Shown in pieces: positions 18,341-27,047 of a stretch of 64,000 bases of DNA (position 1 is its first letter; each line of letters begins with the position of its first letter). The position numbers were made by a program, and so were the translations under genes. The notes under the pieces were generated by a model. The model did not search any database. It was not told the origin of the DNA and worked only from the letters and a program-made list of their open reading frames with translations. The DNA comes from Ponticaulis sp. Lineage in GTDB: Bacteria; Pseudomonadota; Alphaproteobacteria; Caulobacterales; Hyphomonadaceae. The DNA lies in the NCBI GenBank assembly GCA_002692725.1, contig NZLU01000039.1, positions 124,001 to 188,000 on the forward strand, written 5' to 3'.

Positions 18341-19258
18341 TCAGTCTTTAGGGCCACCCCGACCAAAATCGTCGGCATCCGTGTCCTGGCCAGCATCGAC
18401 AATAGATTTGCGGATGCCGCGTGTGCGTTCGAAAAAGGCGCGCAGCTGTTCGCCTTCGCCCCAGCGAATAGCGCGCTGAAGCGCGGTCAGGTCTTCGTTG
18501 AACCGTCCTAGCATTTCCAGAACCGCTTCCTTGTTATTGAGGAAGACATCGCGCCACATGATCGGGTCAGAGGCCGCAATCCGGGTGAAGTCGCGAAAAC
18601 CACCTGCGGAGAATTTGACGACTTCGCCTTCAGTCACGCTTTCGAGATCATGGGCTGTGCCGACAATGTTAAAGGCGATCAGATGCGGAAGGTGAGAGGT
18701 GATGGCGAGCACGCGGTCATGTCGATCGATCGGCATAATCTCGACCTTACTGCCAAGACCTTCCCAGAAGGCCGTTAACTGAGCCAATGCATCACCTCCC
18801 TCTTCAGCCTCAGGCGGGGTCAGAATGCACCAGCGATCCTGAAAGAGGCTGGAAAACCCGGCTTCGGGGCCAGATTTCTCCGTTCCGGCGATTGGATGAC
18901 CAGGAATGAAATGGACGGTCTCAGGCAGATACGCATGGACGGTGTCATAGACGGCAGATTTGACCGAACCGACATCACTGACAATCGTGCCTGGTTTCAA
19001 ATGGGGCGCCATGTCTCGCGCAAGATCAGACATAACGCCGACAGGTGTGCACATCAGAACCAGATCGGCGGTCTCAACACAGTCTTTGACGCTCTCAACA
19101 ACGTCCCCAAGGCCCAGAGAACCGGCGCGCTGACAGACCTCTGCGCTGGCATCGGTCAACAGAATTCTCTCGCACACACCCGTTTCCTTCGCTGCGCGGG
19201 CGATGGAGGAGCCGATCAGGCCGATTCCGATAATGGCGATCTGATTGAAGACAGTCAT
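18341..19258 (-). CDS. tyrC: Prephenate (or arogenate) dehydrogenase
   Basis: The enzyme oxidatively decarboxylates prephenate or arogenate in tyrosine synthesis. The 305-residue protein opens with the NAD(P)-binding motif IAIIGIGLIGSSIARAAKE; the catalytic region PGHPIAGTEKSGPEAG and the histidine-bearing HDRVLAITSHLPHLIAF are conserved. The start is ATG at 19258: 33 extra upstream residues in the same frame come from the hisC end and do not belong. It lies 4 bp after hisC, the common alphaproteobacterial hisC-tyrC arrangement. A choice between prephenate and arogenate as substrate cannot be made from sequence. Confidence 0.93.
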   Translation of the reverse strand: MTVFNQIAIIGIGLIGSSIARAAKETGVCERILLTDASAEVCQRAGSLGLGDVVESVKDCVETADLVLMCTPVGVMSDLARDMAPHLKPGTIVSDVGSVKSAVYDTVHAYLPETVHFIPGHPIAGTEKSGPEAGFSSLFQDRWCILTPPEAEEGGDALAQLTAFWEGLGSKVEIMPIDRHDRVLAITSHLPHLIAFNIVGTAHDLESVTEGEVVKFSAGGFRDFTRIAASDPIMWRDVFLNNKEAVLEMLGRFNEDLTALQRAIRWGEGEQLRAFFERTRGIRKSIVDAGQDTDADDFGRGGPKD

Positions 19259-19262
19259 GGCT

Positions 19263-20351
19263 TTAGCGGGCAGCCATGAACGTGCTGATGGTAGAGATGA
19301 CCTGATCGTTCGCTTCTTTAACGCCGATGGAGATGCGCAGGCAGTTCGGCAGGCCATAGGCTTTCACGTCGCGCACAATCACGCCGTCTTTCTGAAGTGC
19401 GGCATCGGCTTTCTCTGCCGTGTAGTCGCCCTCTGATGGGAATTCGACCAGAACGAAATTGGCGACACTCGGATAGACTTTCAGTCCGGTGGATTCGATC
19501 GCTTCTGACAGGCGCGCAAGCTCGCGACGATTGAACTCGGCCGACTTACTGGTGAAGCCATCATCTTCAATCGCTGCAATTCCAGCCAATTGCGCCAGGG
19601 CGTTGACGTTGAACGGACCGCGCACGCGATTGATGGCATCGATGACTTTTGCGGGCCCATAAGCCCAGCCCAAACGAAGCGCAGCCAGGCCGTATATCTT
19701 GGAGAAGGTTCGCGTCATCAGGACGTTTTCGAGACTGCCGGCCATCTCCAGACCGGACGAATAGTCATTCTTGCTGACATATTCCGCATAGGCGGCGTCG
19801 AGTACGAGCAGAACATTGGATGGAAGCCCTGCATGAAGGCGACGTACCTCCTCAAACGGCAGATAAGTGCCGGTCGGGTTATTCGGATTGGCCAGAAAGA
19901 CGATTTTGGTCTGCTCTGTGACGGCCGACAGAATGCCGTCGACATGTGCGGTCATATCCACGTCGGGCACTTTGATCGTCTTTGCGCCGGATTGCTGGGC
20001 CACAAGCTGATAGACCAGAAAGCCATGCTCGGACTGGATGATCTCATCACCGGCTTGCAGATAGGCGCGGGCAAGAAGCTGAAAAATCTCATCAGAGCCT
20101 GCGCCGCAGACAATGCGTTCCGGATCGATTCCATAGCGCTCGCCAATCGCGTTACGCAGCAGATTCGCGCCGCCATCCGGATAAACTTCGAGCTGGGTCA
20201 GCCCTTGAAGCGCGGCATCGCGGGCGGCTGGCGAGCAGCCGAGCGGGTTCTCATTCGAGGACAATTTATACCCCGTCTCGAGTGACAATCCCGGGACATA
20301 AGGCGTGATTTCAAGAACATTTGGTAGCGGTTCCGGGGCCATATGCGTCAT
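19263..20351 (-). CDS. hisC: Histidinol-phosphate aminotransferase
   Basis: HisC is a PLP enzyme that transaminates imidazole-acetol phosphate in histidine synthesis; next to tyrC it often also serves aromatic amino acid transamination. The 362-residue protein has the class I/II layout: SSNENPLGCSP, AGSDEIFQLLARAYL, NPNNPTGTYLP, LDAAYAEY, and the PLP-lysine motif TRTFSKIYGLAALRLGW. A second ATG at 20342 is better spaced from AGGA and may be the true start, giving 359 residues. It is upstream of tyrC in the same operon and downstream of the chorismate mutase-like gene. Confidence 0.95.
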   Translation of the reverse strand: MTHMAPEPLPNVLEITPYVPGLSLETGYKLSSNENPLGCSPAARDAALQGLTQLEVYPDGGANLLRNAIGERYGIDPERIVCGAGSDEIFQLLARAYLQAGDEIIQSEHGFLVYQLVAQQSGAKTIKVPDVDMTAHVDGILSAVTEQTKIVFLANPNNPTGTYLPFEEVRRLHAGLPSNVLLVLDAAYAEYVSKNDYSSGLEMAGSLENVLMTRTFSKIYGLAALRLGWAYGPAKVIDAINRVRGPFNVNALAQLAGIAAIEDDGFTSKSAEFNRRELARLSEAIESTGLKVYPSVANFVLVEFPSEGDYTAEKADAALQKDGVIVRDVKAYGLPNCLRISIGVKEANDQVISTISTFMAAR

Positions 20352-20417
20352 CCTTCCTGACCTGGGTCAACTCTCAGAAAGACGCTCTAGACCAATCAGA
20401 GCAAAGTTGAAAGCAGG

Positions 20418-21239
20418 TCAGGCCGAAGCGCCTGTTTGCCCGTGACTGGCTTCGGTCCAGTCTGGCAATGTTCCGACGACGCGTAGCCCGTCCAGACCAG
20501 CCGACCGGGCGGATGTCAGGCGCGGATCGGTTTCCGATAACGACACTGACAATTTGAAGAGAACGAGCGAGCGCGCCCGCGCAAACTCGCTTGTTTCAAG
20601 CTCCAGATCGCTGAAAATCCGCTTGAGCCTGTGCTGGTCATCATGCGCCATAAGTACCGAATGCCCGGTCGTGGTTCGCGTGAGGGGGCCTTTCGAAACA
20701 ATAGCGGCAAGCGGTGCTTCGCCACCAATCACCGGCCAGCCACCAATAATGCGCAAGTCGTGATACCGGCTTTCATTGAGCGCAGGCCACCATTGACCAG
20801 AACCTGCCTGGGTCATCCAGCCAAGCACACCAGCGGTTGACGGTTGTTCCAGGCAGAAGGTCAGCGTGTCACGCGGGTCTTTCTCAAAACTCATCGGAAC
20901 GCGGTGGCCAAATATGCTGCGTGCCTGATCAAATATACGTAGCGGTTCTGAACCGGTGACGAAAACACGCTCCAGTCCGACATCAGCCATGACCATCTGA
21001 AATTCTACGGCCCAGCGCAGCAGCAATTCATCAAGATTGCCCGTCTGACCTTGAAGCGCCATGCGTTCCAGCGAAGTGATGATCGCCATAGAGAGAGGAT
21101 TGCCGTCACCCTCAAGCGCGTCACGTAAATATTTTGCTGCCATTGTCCGCTTTTCGAGCGCGACAAGAAGTTCGTCCTCGGCCTTACCCAGACGCGTGGC
21201 TAACATATCAAGACTGACGCTGGGCGTTTCTTCGCTCAT
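20418..21239 (-). CDS. Chorismate mutase-like protein with a degenerate second domain
   Basis: The N-terminal helical part (about residues 8-90; LDMLATRLGKAEDELLVALEKRTMAAKYLRDA) resembles the chorismate mutase fold, and the position upstream of hisC-tyrC fits chorismate mutase. The remaining 180 residues (VFVTGSEPLRIFDQARSIFG and GVLGWMTQAGSGQWWPALN) resemble the reduced prephenate-dehydratase or binding-protein domain of the 270-290 residue alphaproteobacterial chorismate mutase proteins. Activity is likely but not certain, because the usual catalytic Arg/Lys pattern is not plainly kept. It could instead have a regulatory role. The product, prephenate, would feed tyrC. Confidence 0.65.
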   Translation of the reverse strand: MSEETPSVSLDMLATRLGKAEDELLVALEKRTMAAKYLRDALEGDGNPLSMAIITSLERMALQGQTGNLDELLLRWAVEFQMVMADVGLERVFVTGSEPLRIFDQARSIFGHRVPMSFEKDPRDTLTFCLEQPSTAGVLGWMTQAGSGQWWPALNESRYHDLRIIGGWPVIGGEAPLAAIVSKGPLTRTTTGHSVLMAHDDQHRLKRIFSDLELETSEFARARSLVLFKLSVSLSETDPRLTSARSAGLDGLRVVGTLPDWTEASHGQTGASA

Positions 21240-21356
21240 GCATGCGATCCTCAGGCAGGTTAGCCTGAAGAATCAGGCTTGAGACACACATGGTGGCAAA
21301 GTTCGTGGCAGCACTCAAATATTTGTTTCTGAGACGCGAATCCCACCTCGGCGCTT

Positions 21357-22235
21357 CTAGCGGGTGGGGACGGGAATTTCGTCGCGATAGTCGTAAAAGC
21401 CGCGCCCGGTCTTACGGCCAAGCCAACCGGCTTCGACGTATTTTACCAGCAATGGACACGGACGGTATTTCGTGTCGGCAAGGCCGTCATGAAGGACCTG
21501 CATGATCGACAGACAGGTGTCGAGGCCAATGAAGTCTGCAAGCTGGAGTGGTCCCATAGGATGGTTCGCGCCGAGCTTCATCGCCGTATCAATGCCTTCA
21601 ACGGTGCCGACGCCTTCATACAGGGTGTAAACGGCTTCATTGATCATTGGCATCAAAACGCGGTTCACAATAAAGGCCGGGAAGTCCTCGGCGTTTGCTA
21701 CGGTCTTGTTCAGGCGCTTTGCAAGCGCGAGGGCCATTTCATATGTCTCGTGACTGGTCGCCAGACCGCGAATAACCTCGATCAGTTGCATGACCGGAAC
21801 CGGGTTCATGAAATGAAGGCCGATAAACCGCTCCGGACGGTCTGTGGTCGACGCAAGACGTGTGATCGAGATGGAAGATGTATTGGAGGCGAGATAGGCC
21901 GATTTCGGCGTCGCCTGTACCAGCGATTCGAAGATTTTGACCTTAACCGGCTCTTTCTCTGTGGCCGCCTCGATTGCAAGATCAACAGCGGCAAAAGACG
22001 CCATATCGGTGTTCATCGAGATGCGATCGATGGTGCCGGTCATTTCGTCTGGTGTGATCAGTTCTTTTGAGACCTGACGATGCAGATTACGCTCAATTGT
22101 CTTTTTGGCTTTCTCAAGCGCATCTTCTGAAATGTCATTCAGAATTACGTCGTATCCTGCAAGGGCGCAGACATGCGCAATACCGTTTCCCATTTGCCCG
22201 GCGCCGACTACACCGATTTGTCTAATTTCTGTCAT
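21357..22235 (-). CDS. hbd: 3-hydroxybutyryl-CoA (3-hydroxyacyl-CoA) dehydrogenase
   Basis: The enzyme oxidises 3-hydroxyacyl-CoA with NAD, or makes 3-hydroxybutyryl-CoA in the reverse direction, for short-chain fatty acid and storage polymer metabolism. The 292-residue protein has the Rossmann motif IGVVGAGQMGNGIAHVCALAGYDV, the catalytic histidine in GLHFMNPVPVM, and PAFIVNRVLMPMINEAVYTL in the C-terminal helical domain. Length is normal for the single-domain type. In many alphaproteobacteria it lies beside etfBA; here etfBA are 33 kb away. Confidence 0.95.
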   Translation of the reverse strand: MTEIRQIGVVGAGQMGNGIAHVCALAGYDVILNDISEDALEKAKKTIERNLHRQVSKELITPDEMTGTIDRISMNTDMASFAAVDLAIEAATEKEPVKVKIFESLVQATPKSAYLASNTSSISITRLASTTDRPERFIGLHFMNPVPVMQLIEVIRGLATSHETYEMALALAKRLNKTVANAEDFPAFIVNRVLMPMINEAVYTLYEGVGTVEGIDTAMKLGANHPMGPLQLADFIGLDTCLSIMQVLHDGLADTKYRPCPLLVKYVEAGWLGRKTGRGFYDYRDEIPVPTR

Positions 22236-22685
22236 TCCCAGAGCCGCCAGCTGTATAAGTAAAGGCGCACGCTATCACGCGCGTGCTGCACTGCAATAGC
22301 AGAGTGTTGTCTTCTGAAAAAACTGTGGGTTTGTGTGGTTTACGCACATCTGATTTCTGCAGAACAGTGCGCGCCAATTTCGCCAGCAATGAACTCAGCA
22401 GAAATTCTGGAACCATGAACGCGTTAAGGTGTTCCGTCCCCGGCAAGCAGTGTTTGGTTAACTTTCCAGAAAAAGCGCTCAGTCCGAAATATTATCGCTA
22501 ACAATAGGTTAAAACACTTAACCTGGATCAAGAGGAACTGAGGAAACTTGGGATAAGTCCAAAATTTTATATTTCTTTGATATAAAGGTAAGACTTATTT
22601 GCCCTATCGCAGGGGAGCGTTTTTCTAGGCGCGGCCCCAACAATTCTAGCACTTCCCCTAATCACGCATCGATAGGAACGAAATA
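22236..22685. promoter_or_regulatory. Intergenic control region with two dyads
   Basis: This 450-bp gap between divergent genes contains no coding sequence I can support. It is A/T-rich on its right half and has two clear dyads: AGGTTAA-aacac-TTAACCT at 22506-22524, and TTTATAT-ttctttg-ATATAAA at 22566-22586. Both lie 100-180 bp upstream of the secreted protein gene at 22686 and could be operators for it. The regulators are unknown. Confidence 0.45.
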
Positions 22686-24113
22686 ATGAAGTCATCACTG
22701 GCATTACTCGGTTTGACTGGCCTGGCGCTCACCGGCAAAGCCCATGCCCAATTGATTGTGGCAGACATCACGTTGGACAATCAGACTCGTCAATATGAAT
22801 TCCAGACTTATGACGACGTCGAAGCAACGAGCGTCGACGAAATTCTGGCTGATTTTGGCTATGACGATCTTGATGAAGTGGATACAATCCGAATTGAAGG
22901 CAGCTTTGCCGGACAGGCGTTCCGCTACACAGATTTCCGCGACGACAACATCGTACTCGGGATGAATGTTGATGATGTTGATGCGCTCTTTGCCGGTATC
23001 AAGGATGCCGACCCGAATGCCAGTATCGATGAGGATGATCTTCGCCTGTACGAGGCTATTCTCGAGGGCAATGCATTTGAGATCACCATTGATGAACAAG
23101 GCGGTATGTCCCGCATGGTGATTGGCGACAATGCCATTGTCATTAATTACGACGACGCGTCCTCCGCCGGTACAATTGAAGTGAGAGGTGATGGCCAGGG
23201 ACCGCAGGCATTCACAGCGGGTGCTGGCGAAGACGGCGATCAGGCCATTCTGAACGCACTCGGCGACCGTCTGGACGAAATCGACATGGACAATGCCCAA
23301 CTGTCACAATTGCTGAGCCTGTTCACGCCAAACTCAATTTCCAACACTTATGATGACCCGATTGCGGGCAATCCAACGAGTGTTGTTGGCCGCATGCCTG
23401 GCATTCTGGTCGACATGCATAGTCGTGAACTTAAACCGGGCAGGAAATTCGGTTTCTTTGGCAAGCTTGAATATGAAACCGTGAATTACGACACATCCGG
23501 CGACGCGCAGGTGATTAGTGGTGATCTGGCCGCCATGTTTGACCTCGGTCCGGGCGCTCTGACTGTCGAGGTTCCGGTCGCTTATGTCGAATATGATGGC
23601 GGCGAGGAAGTCGGTCATCTGGGTGTGATCCTCGGCTATGGTCTGACCATGAACGATTTCATCCAGAATATGCCATGGACCTGGACACTTCAGGGCAACA
23701 TTGGCGCCGTTGCCGGAACGTCTGATGCGTTGGTGGACACCGCGCTGGTGAGCACCACGGGTGTTACAAACCGATTCATGTCGCCAGTGAACGACAAGCT
23801 TGAGCTTGGCTGGGAATTGGGCGTGAACTATTTCGGCAGCCCTGACATAAATATCGATGACTTCAGCCAGACTTATAATCTGGACATCACCGGCGTTACA
23901 TTTGGTGCTCTGGGCGAATATACTTTCGACAATGGCATGTATGTTGAGGGCGCGATCCGTCGGACGGAATTCCACGGCGATGAGTTGGCCGTCGACGCGC
24001 AGCATGAGTTGGATTTCCTCGTTGGTGGAAATGACTATTTCGCCGCCGGTCTGACCTATGGACATGGCGACGATTATGATTCCCTGTCTGGTCAGATCCG
24101 CCTGCGGTTCTAG
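22686..24113 (+). CDS. Secreted acidic protein with a C-terminal beta-barrel-like domain
   Basis: I do not recognise this 475-residue protein. It has a signal peptide (LALLGLTGLALTGKAHAQ). About residues 20-220 are very acidic (DEILADFGYDDLDEVD, VDDVDALFAGIKDADPNASIDEDDLRLYEA) with Asp-rich, calcium-site-like spacing. From about residue 240 alternating hydrophobic strands suggest an outer-membrane barrel (FGFFGKLEYETVNYDTSG, LTYGHGDDYDSLSGQIRLRF) ending in the terminal Phe that marks outer-membrane proteins. A passenger plus barrel layout, as in autotransporters, is possible, but the barrel is not a recognisable autotransporter domain. It is monocistronic, with its own terminator. Confidence 0.8.
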   Translation: MKSSLALLGLTGLALTGKAHAQLIVADITLDNQTRQYEFQTYDDVEATSVDEILADFGYDDLDEVDTIRIEGSFAGQAFRYTDFRDDNIVLGMNVDDVDALFAGIKDADPNASIDEDDLRLYEAILEGNAFEITIDEQGGMSRMVIGDNAIVINYDDASSAGTIEVRGDGQGPQAFTAGAGEDGDQAILNALGDRLDEIDMDNAQLSQLLSLFTPNSISNTYDDPIAGNPTSVVGRMPGILVDMHSRELKPGRKFGFFGKLEYETVNYDTSGDAQVISGDLAAMFDLGPGALTVEVPVAYVEYDGGEEVGHLGVILGYGLTMNDFIQNMPWTWTLQGNIGAVAGTSDALVDTALVSTTGVTNRFMSPVNDKLELGWELGVNYFGSPDINIDDFSQTYNLDITGVTFGALGEYTFDNGMYVEGAIRRTEFHGDELAVDAQHELDFLVGGNDYFAAGLTYGHGDDYDSLSGQIRLRF

Positions 24114-24135
24114 GCTTTACACAAATCAGAACGAG

Positions 24136-24168
24136 AAAAGCGCAGTCTTGCCAGGCTGCGCTTTTTTT
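24136..24168 (+). terminator. Intrinsic terminator between convergent genes
   Basis: A perfect 10-bp stem AAAAGCGCAG / CTGCGCTTTT (24136-24145 with 24156-24165) with a 10-base loop has a T-run on the plus strand to 24168. It serves the 22686-24113 gene and possibly also the convergent J-like gene. Confidence 0.88.
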
Positions 24169-24173
24169 CTGCC

Positions 24174-25196
24174 TCAGAACAGGTCGATGATGAGACGAAT
24201 GACGGTGATGATGATCAAAATACGGATGAATATCCAGAAAATCAGCCAGCCGGCAGACGCAAATCCCATCCGGCCAGGCTGAATCTTTCCCGTAACGGGT
24301 TTGGCCGTCCAGGCTTTCTTCTGCTGATTGGCTTGAGTTGATGTGCCCGTGGCGCGCTCAGCAAGATCAATCAACCGGCTGATCCAGATATTCTGATCTC
24401 GCGAATACCAATCAGCGCGACTTTGTTGGGACCACCCAAAACGGTCGTCAATCTTGATCAGGATACTGGCAGGAATGTCTGGTGGCAGGCTGACCTGCCT
24501 ATCGGGGTCTCCCATGCCAGTGTGACGGCAGAGGAAGGCGCGAAGCTCGGAAGAAAGAAGCTGGAAGACATCGAGGCCGTCAAAGGCTTCGCGATCCAGA
24601 ATGGCGGTCCAATTCGCCCATTTTACCCGATCTGAAGGCCGGTTGAGCAGGTCCGTTATGTCTTCAATCGCAGACCGGACACGCTCGGCATCGGTCAGAA
24701 AAAAGGGAGTCTGTGCGGGCGCGGGGGCTGAACTGGACTGCGGCTCGAGATCTGGCTCCTCTGCCCACGGATCATCATCTGGTTCGTCCCAGGATGCCCC
24801 AGTCAGATCAGGCAAATCCATGTCTGACGCGGACGAATTATCTAAATCGTTTTCATTCGCTGGTATGTCAGTTTCGGCGGTAGCACGATCAGGTGTCTCT
24901 TCTGGCGCTCCGGATGCGATGTCTGTGAGGACGGCTTCGTTTTCGTCTGTGTCTTCGTCATCCTCCTCGGTTTCGAAGTCCTCATCCTCGTAATCCGGGG
25001 TCAGCGCTTCATTCTGCTCACGCCATTTCACCTGTTGAAGCGCGGAGTCCAGCTTGCTCCGAAGCGTCATGAAGGCGGCCGGATCATCTTCGGGGCGGGT
25101 GGTTTTCAGACGTTTGGCATAAGCGCGTTTGACGTCTGATTGCGTCGCGGTCTTCCGATCCAGTTCAAAATACTGGAAGGGATCGCTAGAAGACAT
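24174..25196 (-). CDS. Membrane-anchored J-like protein, partner of HscC
   Basis: The 340-residue protein begins with a J-domain-like segment, PFQYFELDRKTATQSDVKRAYAKRLK, but the HPD tripeptide that stimulates Hsp70 ATPase is replaced by RPE (TTRPEDDPAAFMTLR). A long, very acidic linker follows (DYEDEDFETEEDDEDTDENE, about residues 69-90), then a helical middle region, and one or two C-terminal membrane segments (WLIFWIFIRILIIITVIRLIIDLF). It overlaps the end of hscC by 11 bp. In E. coli, HscC also has J-protein partners (DjlB and DjlC) encoded nearby, so partnership is likely. Whether the HPD-less domain still stimulates ATPase is uncertain. Confidence 0.8.
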   Translation of the reverse strand: MSSSDPFQYFELDRKTATQSDVKRAYAKRLKTTRPEDDPAAFMTLRSKLDSALQQVKWREQNEALTPDYEDEDFETEEDDEDTDENEAVLTDIASGAPEETPDRATAETDIPANENDLDNSSASDMDLPDLTGASWDEPDDDPWAEEPDLEPQSSSAPAPAQTPFFLTDAERVRSAIEDITDLLNRPSDRVKWANWTAILDREAFDGLDVFQLLSSELRAFLCRHTGMGDPDRQVSLPPDIPASILIKIDDRFGWSQQSRADWYSRDQNIWISRLIDLAERATGTSTQANQQKKAWTAKPVTGKIQPGRMGFASAGWLIFWIFIRILIIITVIRLIIDLF

Positions 25197-26898
25197 CTTG
25201 CGATTCCAGGCGAGACACAGGGTCCTCCAATTCCTTGCGGCACTCGGCGATCAGTTTGGCGTCCTGTGAATGCAGAGCGGCTTCGAATTCCTGAATGAAG
25301 CGTGCGACCAATTGGCGTTCATCGCCCAACAGGCCCTCATAAAGTGTTGCGAGGCGGGCGAGAAAGGCTGTGTTTTCCTGCTGCTCGCGAGGATGAATTT
25401 TGAGGCCCTCAAGCGCCTTGAGGCGATTTTCGACCTCATCCTGAGTCATGGATCCCGGATTGCCCTCAATCACCACCCGACTCTCCTTGCCAGTCGAGAT
25501 CGATTTGGCGACCACTTCGAGGATGCCGGAGGTGTCATAGGTGAAGCGCACATCCACCAATTCGAGATCTTTTTTGTTCGGTGGAATATGCACCTGAAGT
25601 TCGCCGATTTTGACATTGTCTTTCACGAACGGCGCTTCGCCCTGATAAATTTTCAGTTCGATCCGATCCTGCCCTTTTTTCAAAGGGTTCACCGTGTGAG
25701 ACCGACTGACGGGAACCACGGTGTTGCGTTCAATCAGGGGAGCGAAATGACCGAATTCGAACGTGTCGGTTTTCACCTCGACCGCGACTTCATAGCCGAG
25801 AGTGAACGGCGCAACGTCTGTCATGACGAGATCGTCCAGCGCTTCATGTCTGGCAGCAAGACCCGCCTGCACACCTGCGCCCAGGGCGACAACATGATCG
25901 GGGTTCAGATCATGTTCGGGAAAACGCTTGAATAATCTTGTGATGAGGCTGCGCACGCAATCCATTCGGGTCGCGCCGCCCACCATCAGAATACGGTCAA
26001 TCTGATCTGCTTTGAGGCCCGCATCTGAAATCGCCCTCTGAATAGGCAGTCGAATGCGCTTGGTGAGTGGCGCTGTGATCTCCTCAAACATCTCACGCGT
26101 GAGGGATAGCTGATAGTCAGACTTCTTGTGCGAGAAATTGGCGTTCGCTTGGTGTGTTTCGGTGAGCCGGTGCTTCATTTTATCGACGACTGAGCGCAAC
26201 CGGGAATAGGCCTCGGGCTCAAGCTTCTCGACATTGATGTCAGCTTGCTGTGCCAGATGTTTCAGAGCGGCGTCGGTGAAATCCTCGCCACCGAGGAAAG
26301 CGTCACCGGAGCTCGCCCGGACTTCCATCACACCTGAAAACATCTCCAGAATAGAGACATCGAATGTGCCGCCGCCCAGATCGACCACAAGGAAGGTGGT
26401 TTCGGCGTCGCGATCCTGGAGGCCATAGGCCAGCGCGGCCGCTGTCGGTTCATTGACGAGGCGTTCCACATTCAGTCCGGCAATACGCGCCGCTGCCATG
26501 GTGGCTTTGCGCTGAACATCGTTGAAGTAAGCCGGGACGGAAATTATGGCGCGATTTACCGGATGCCCCAGATGCGCCTCTGCGTCTTCCTTCAGGGAGC
26601 GCAGGATCAAGGCTGAGAGTTCCTCGGCACGCCAGGATTTCTTGCCCAGTCGAGCTTCATGGTCTGTGCCCATATAGCGCTTGAATCGCGCGGTCGTCAG
26701 TTGCGGATGGGTGACCAGACGGTCCTTTGCAGCCTGGCCGATCAGCATGGAGCCATCATCGGCAAGTCCAACGGCTGACGGTGTCATGAAGGAGCCAAGC
26801 GCGTTGGGAATGAGTTCCGGGCCTGACGCCGTGAAGACGCAGACCAGTGAATTGGTCGTTCCCAGATCAATCCCGATAATCGTGTCTGACCCGTTCAA
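25186..26898 (-). CDS. hscC: HscC-type Hsp70 chaperone
   Basis: The 570-residue protein is close in length and motif order to E. coli HscC. It has the ATPase phosphate motifs [14 protein letters not shown] and [27 protein letters not shown], the LGGEDFTD segment, and [16 protein letters not shown]. It also has a substrate-binding domain, and the C-terminal lid is short, as in HscC. The start is taken as TTG at 26898 because GGAG lies 7 bases upstream; an ATG at 26922 would add 8 residues and lacks such a site. It is followed by the J-like gene in the same transcript. Substrates are not known. Confidence 0.92.
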   Translation of the reverse strand: MNGSDTIIGIDLGTTNSLVCVFTASGPELIPNALGSFMTPSAVGLADDGSMLIGQAAKDRLVTHPQLTTARFKRYMGTDHEARLGKKSWRAEELSALILRSLKEDAEAHLGHPVNRAIISVPAYFNDVQRKATMAAARIAGLNVERLVNEPTAAALAYGLQDRDAETTFLVVDLGGGTFDVSILEMFSGVMEVRASSGDAFLGGEDFTDAALKHLAQQADINVEKLEPEAYSRLRSVVDKMKHRLTETHQANANFSHKKSDYQLSLTREMFEEITAPLTKRIRLPIQRAISDAGLKADQIDRILMVGGATRMDCVRSLITRLFKRFPEHDLNPDHVVALGAGVQAGLAARHEALDDLVMTDVAPFTLGYEVAVEVKTDTFEFGHFAPLIERNTVVPVSRSHTVNPLKKGQDRIELKIYQGEAPFVKDNVKIGELQVHIPPNKKDLELVDVRFTYDTSGILEVVAKSISTGKESRVVIEGNPGSMTQDEVENRLKALEGLKIHPREQQENTAFLARLATLYEGLLGDERQLVARFIQEFEAALHSQDAKLIAECRKELEDPVSRLESQDVF

Positions 26899-27047
26899 AT
26901 CTCTGCTCCGTGCTTCCCTCATCTTGTTTGAGCGATACTATAATCACTTGCAAGCTGCGAGGGTTTACGAGGAGCCAGAAACAGTTGCAAATGTCTGTTA
27001 GACGGTGTTCTACTCGAGATCATTATTATGGCAGCTGATTTGGTGAA

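Noticed and set aside
22283-22501. 72-codon plus-strand frame in the gap upstream of 22686
   Set aside because: No ribosome site, no domain and an unbalanced composition. The gap is better read as a control region.
23334-24065. Minus-strand frame opposite the secreted acidic protein (243 codons)
   Set aside because: The plus strand has a signal peptide, ribosome site, promoter-like region and terminator. The opposite frame has none of these.
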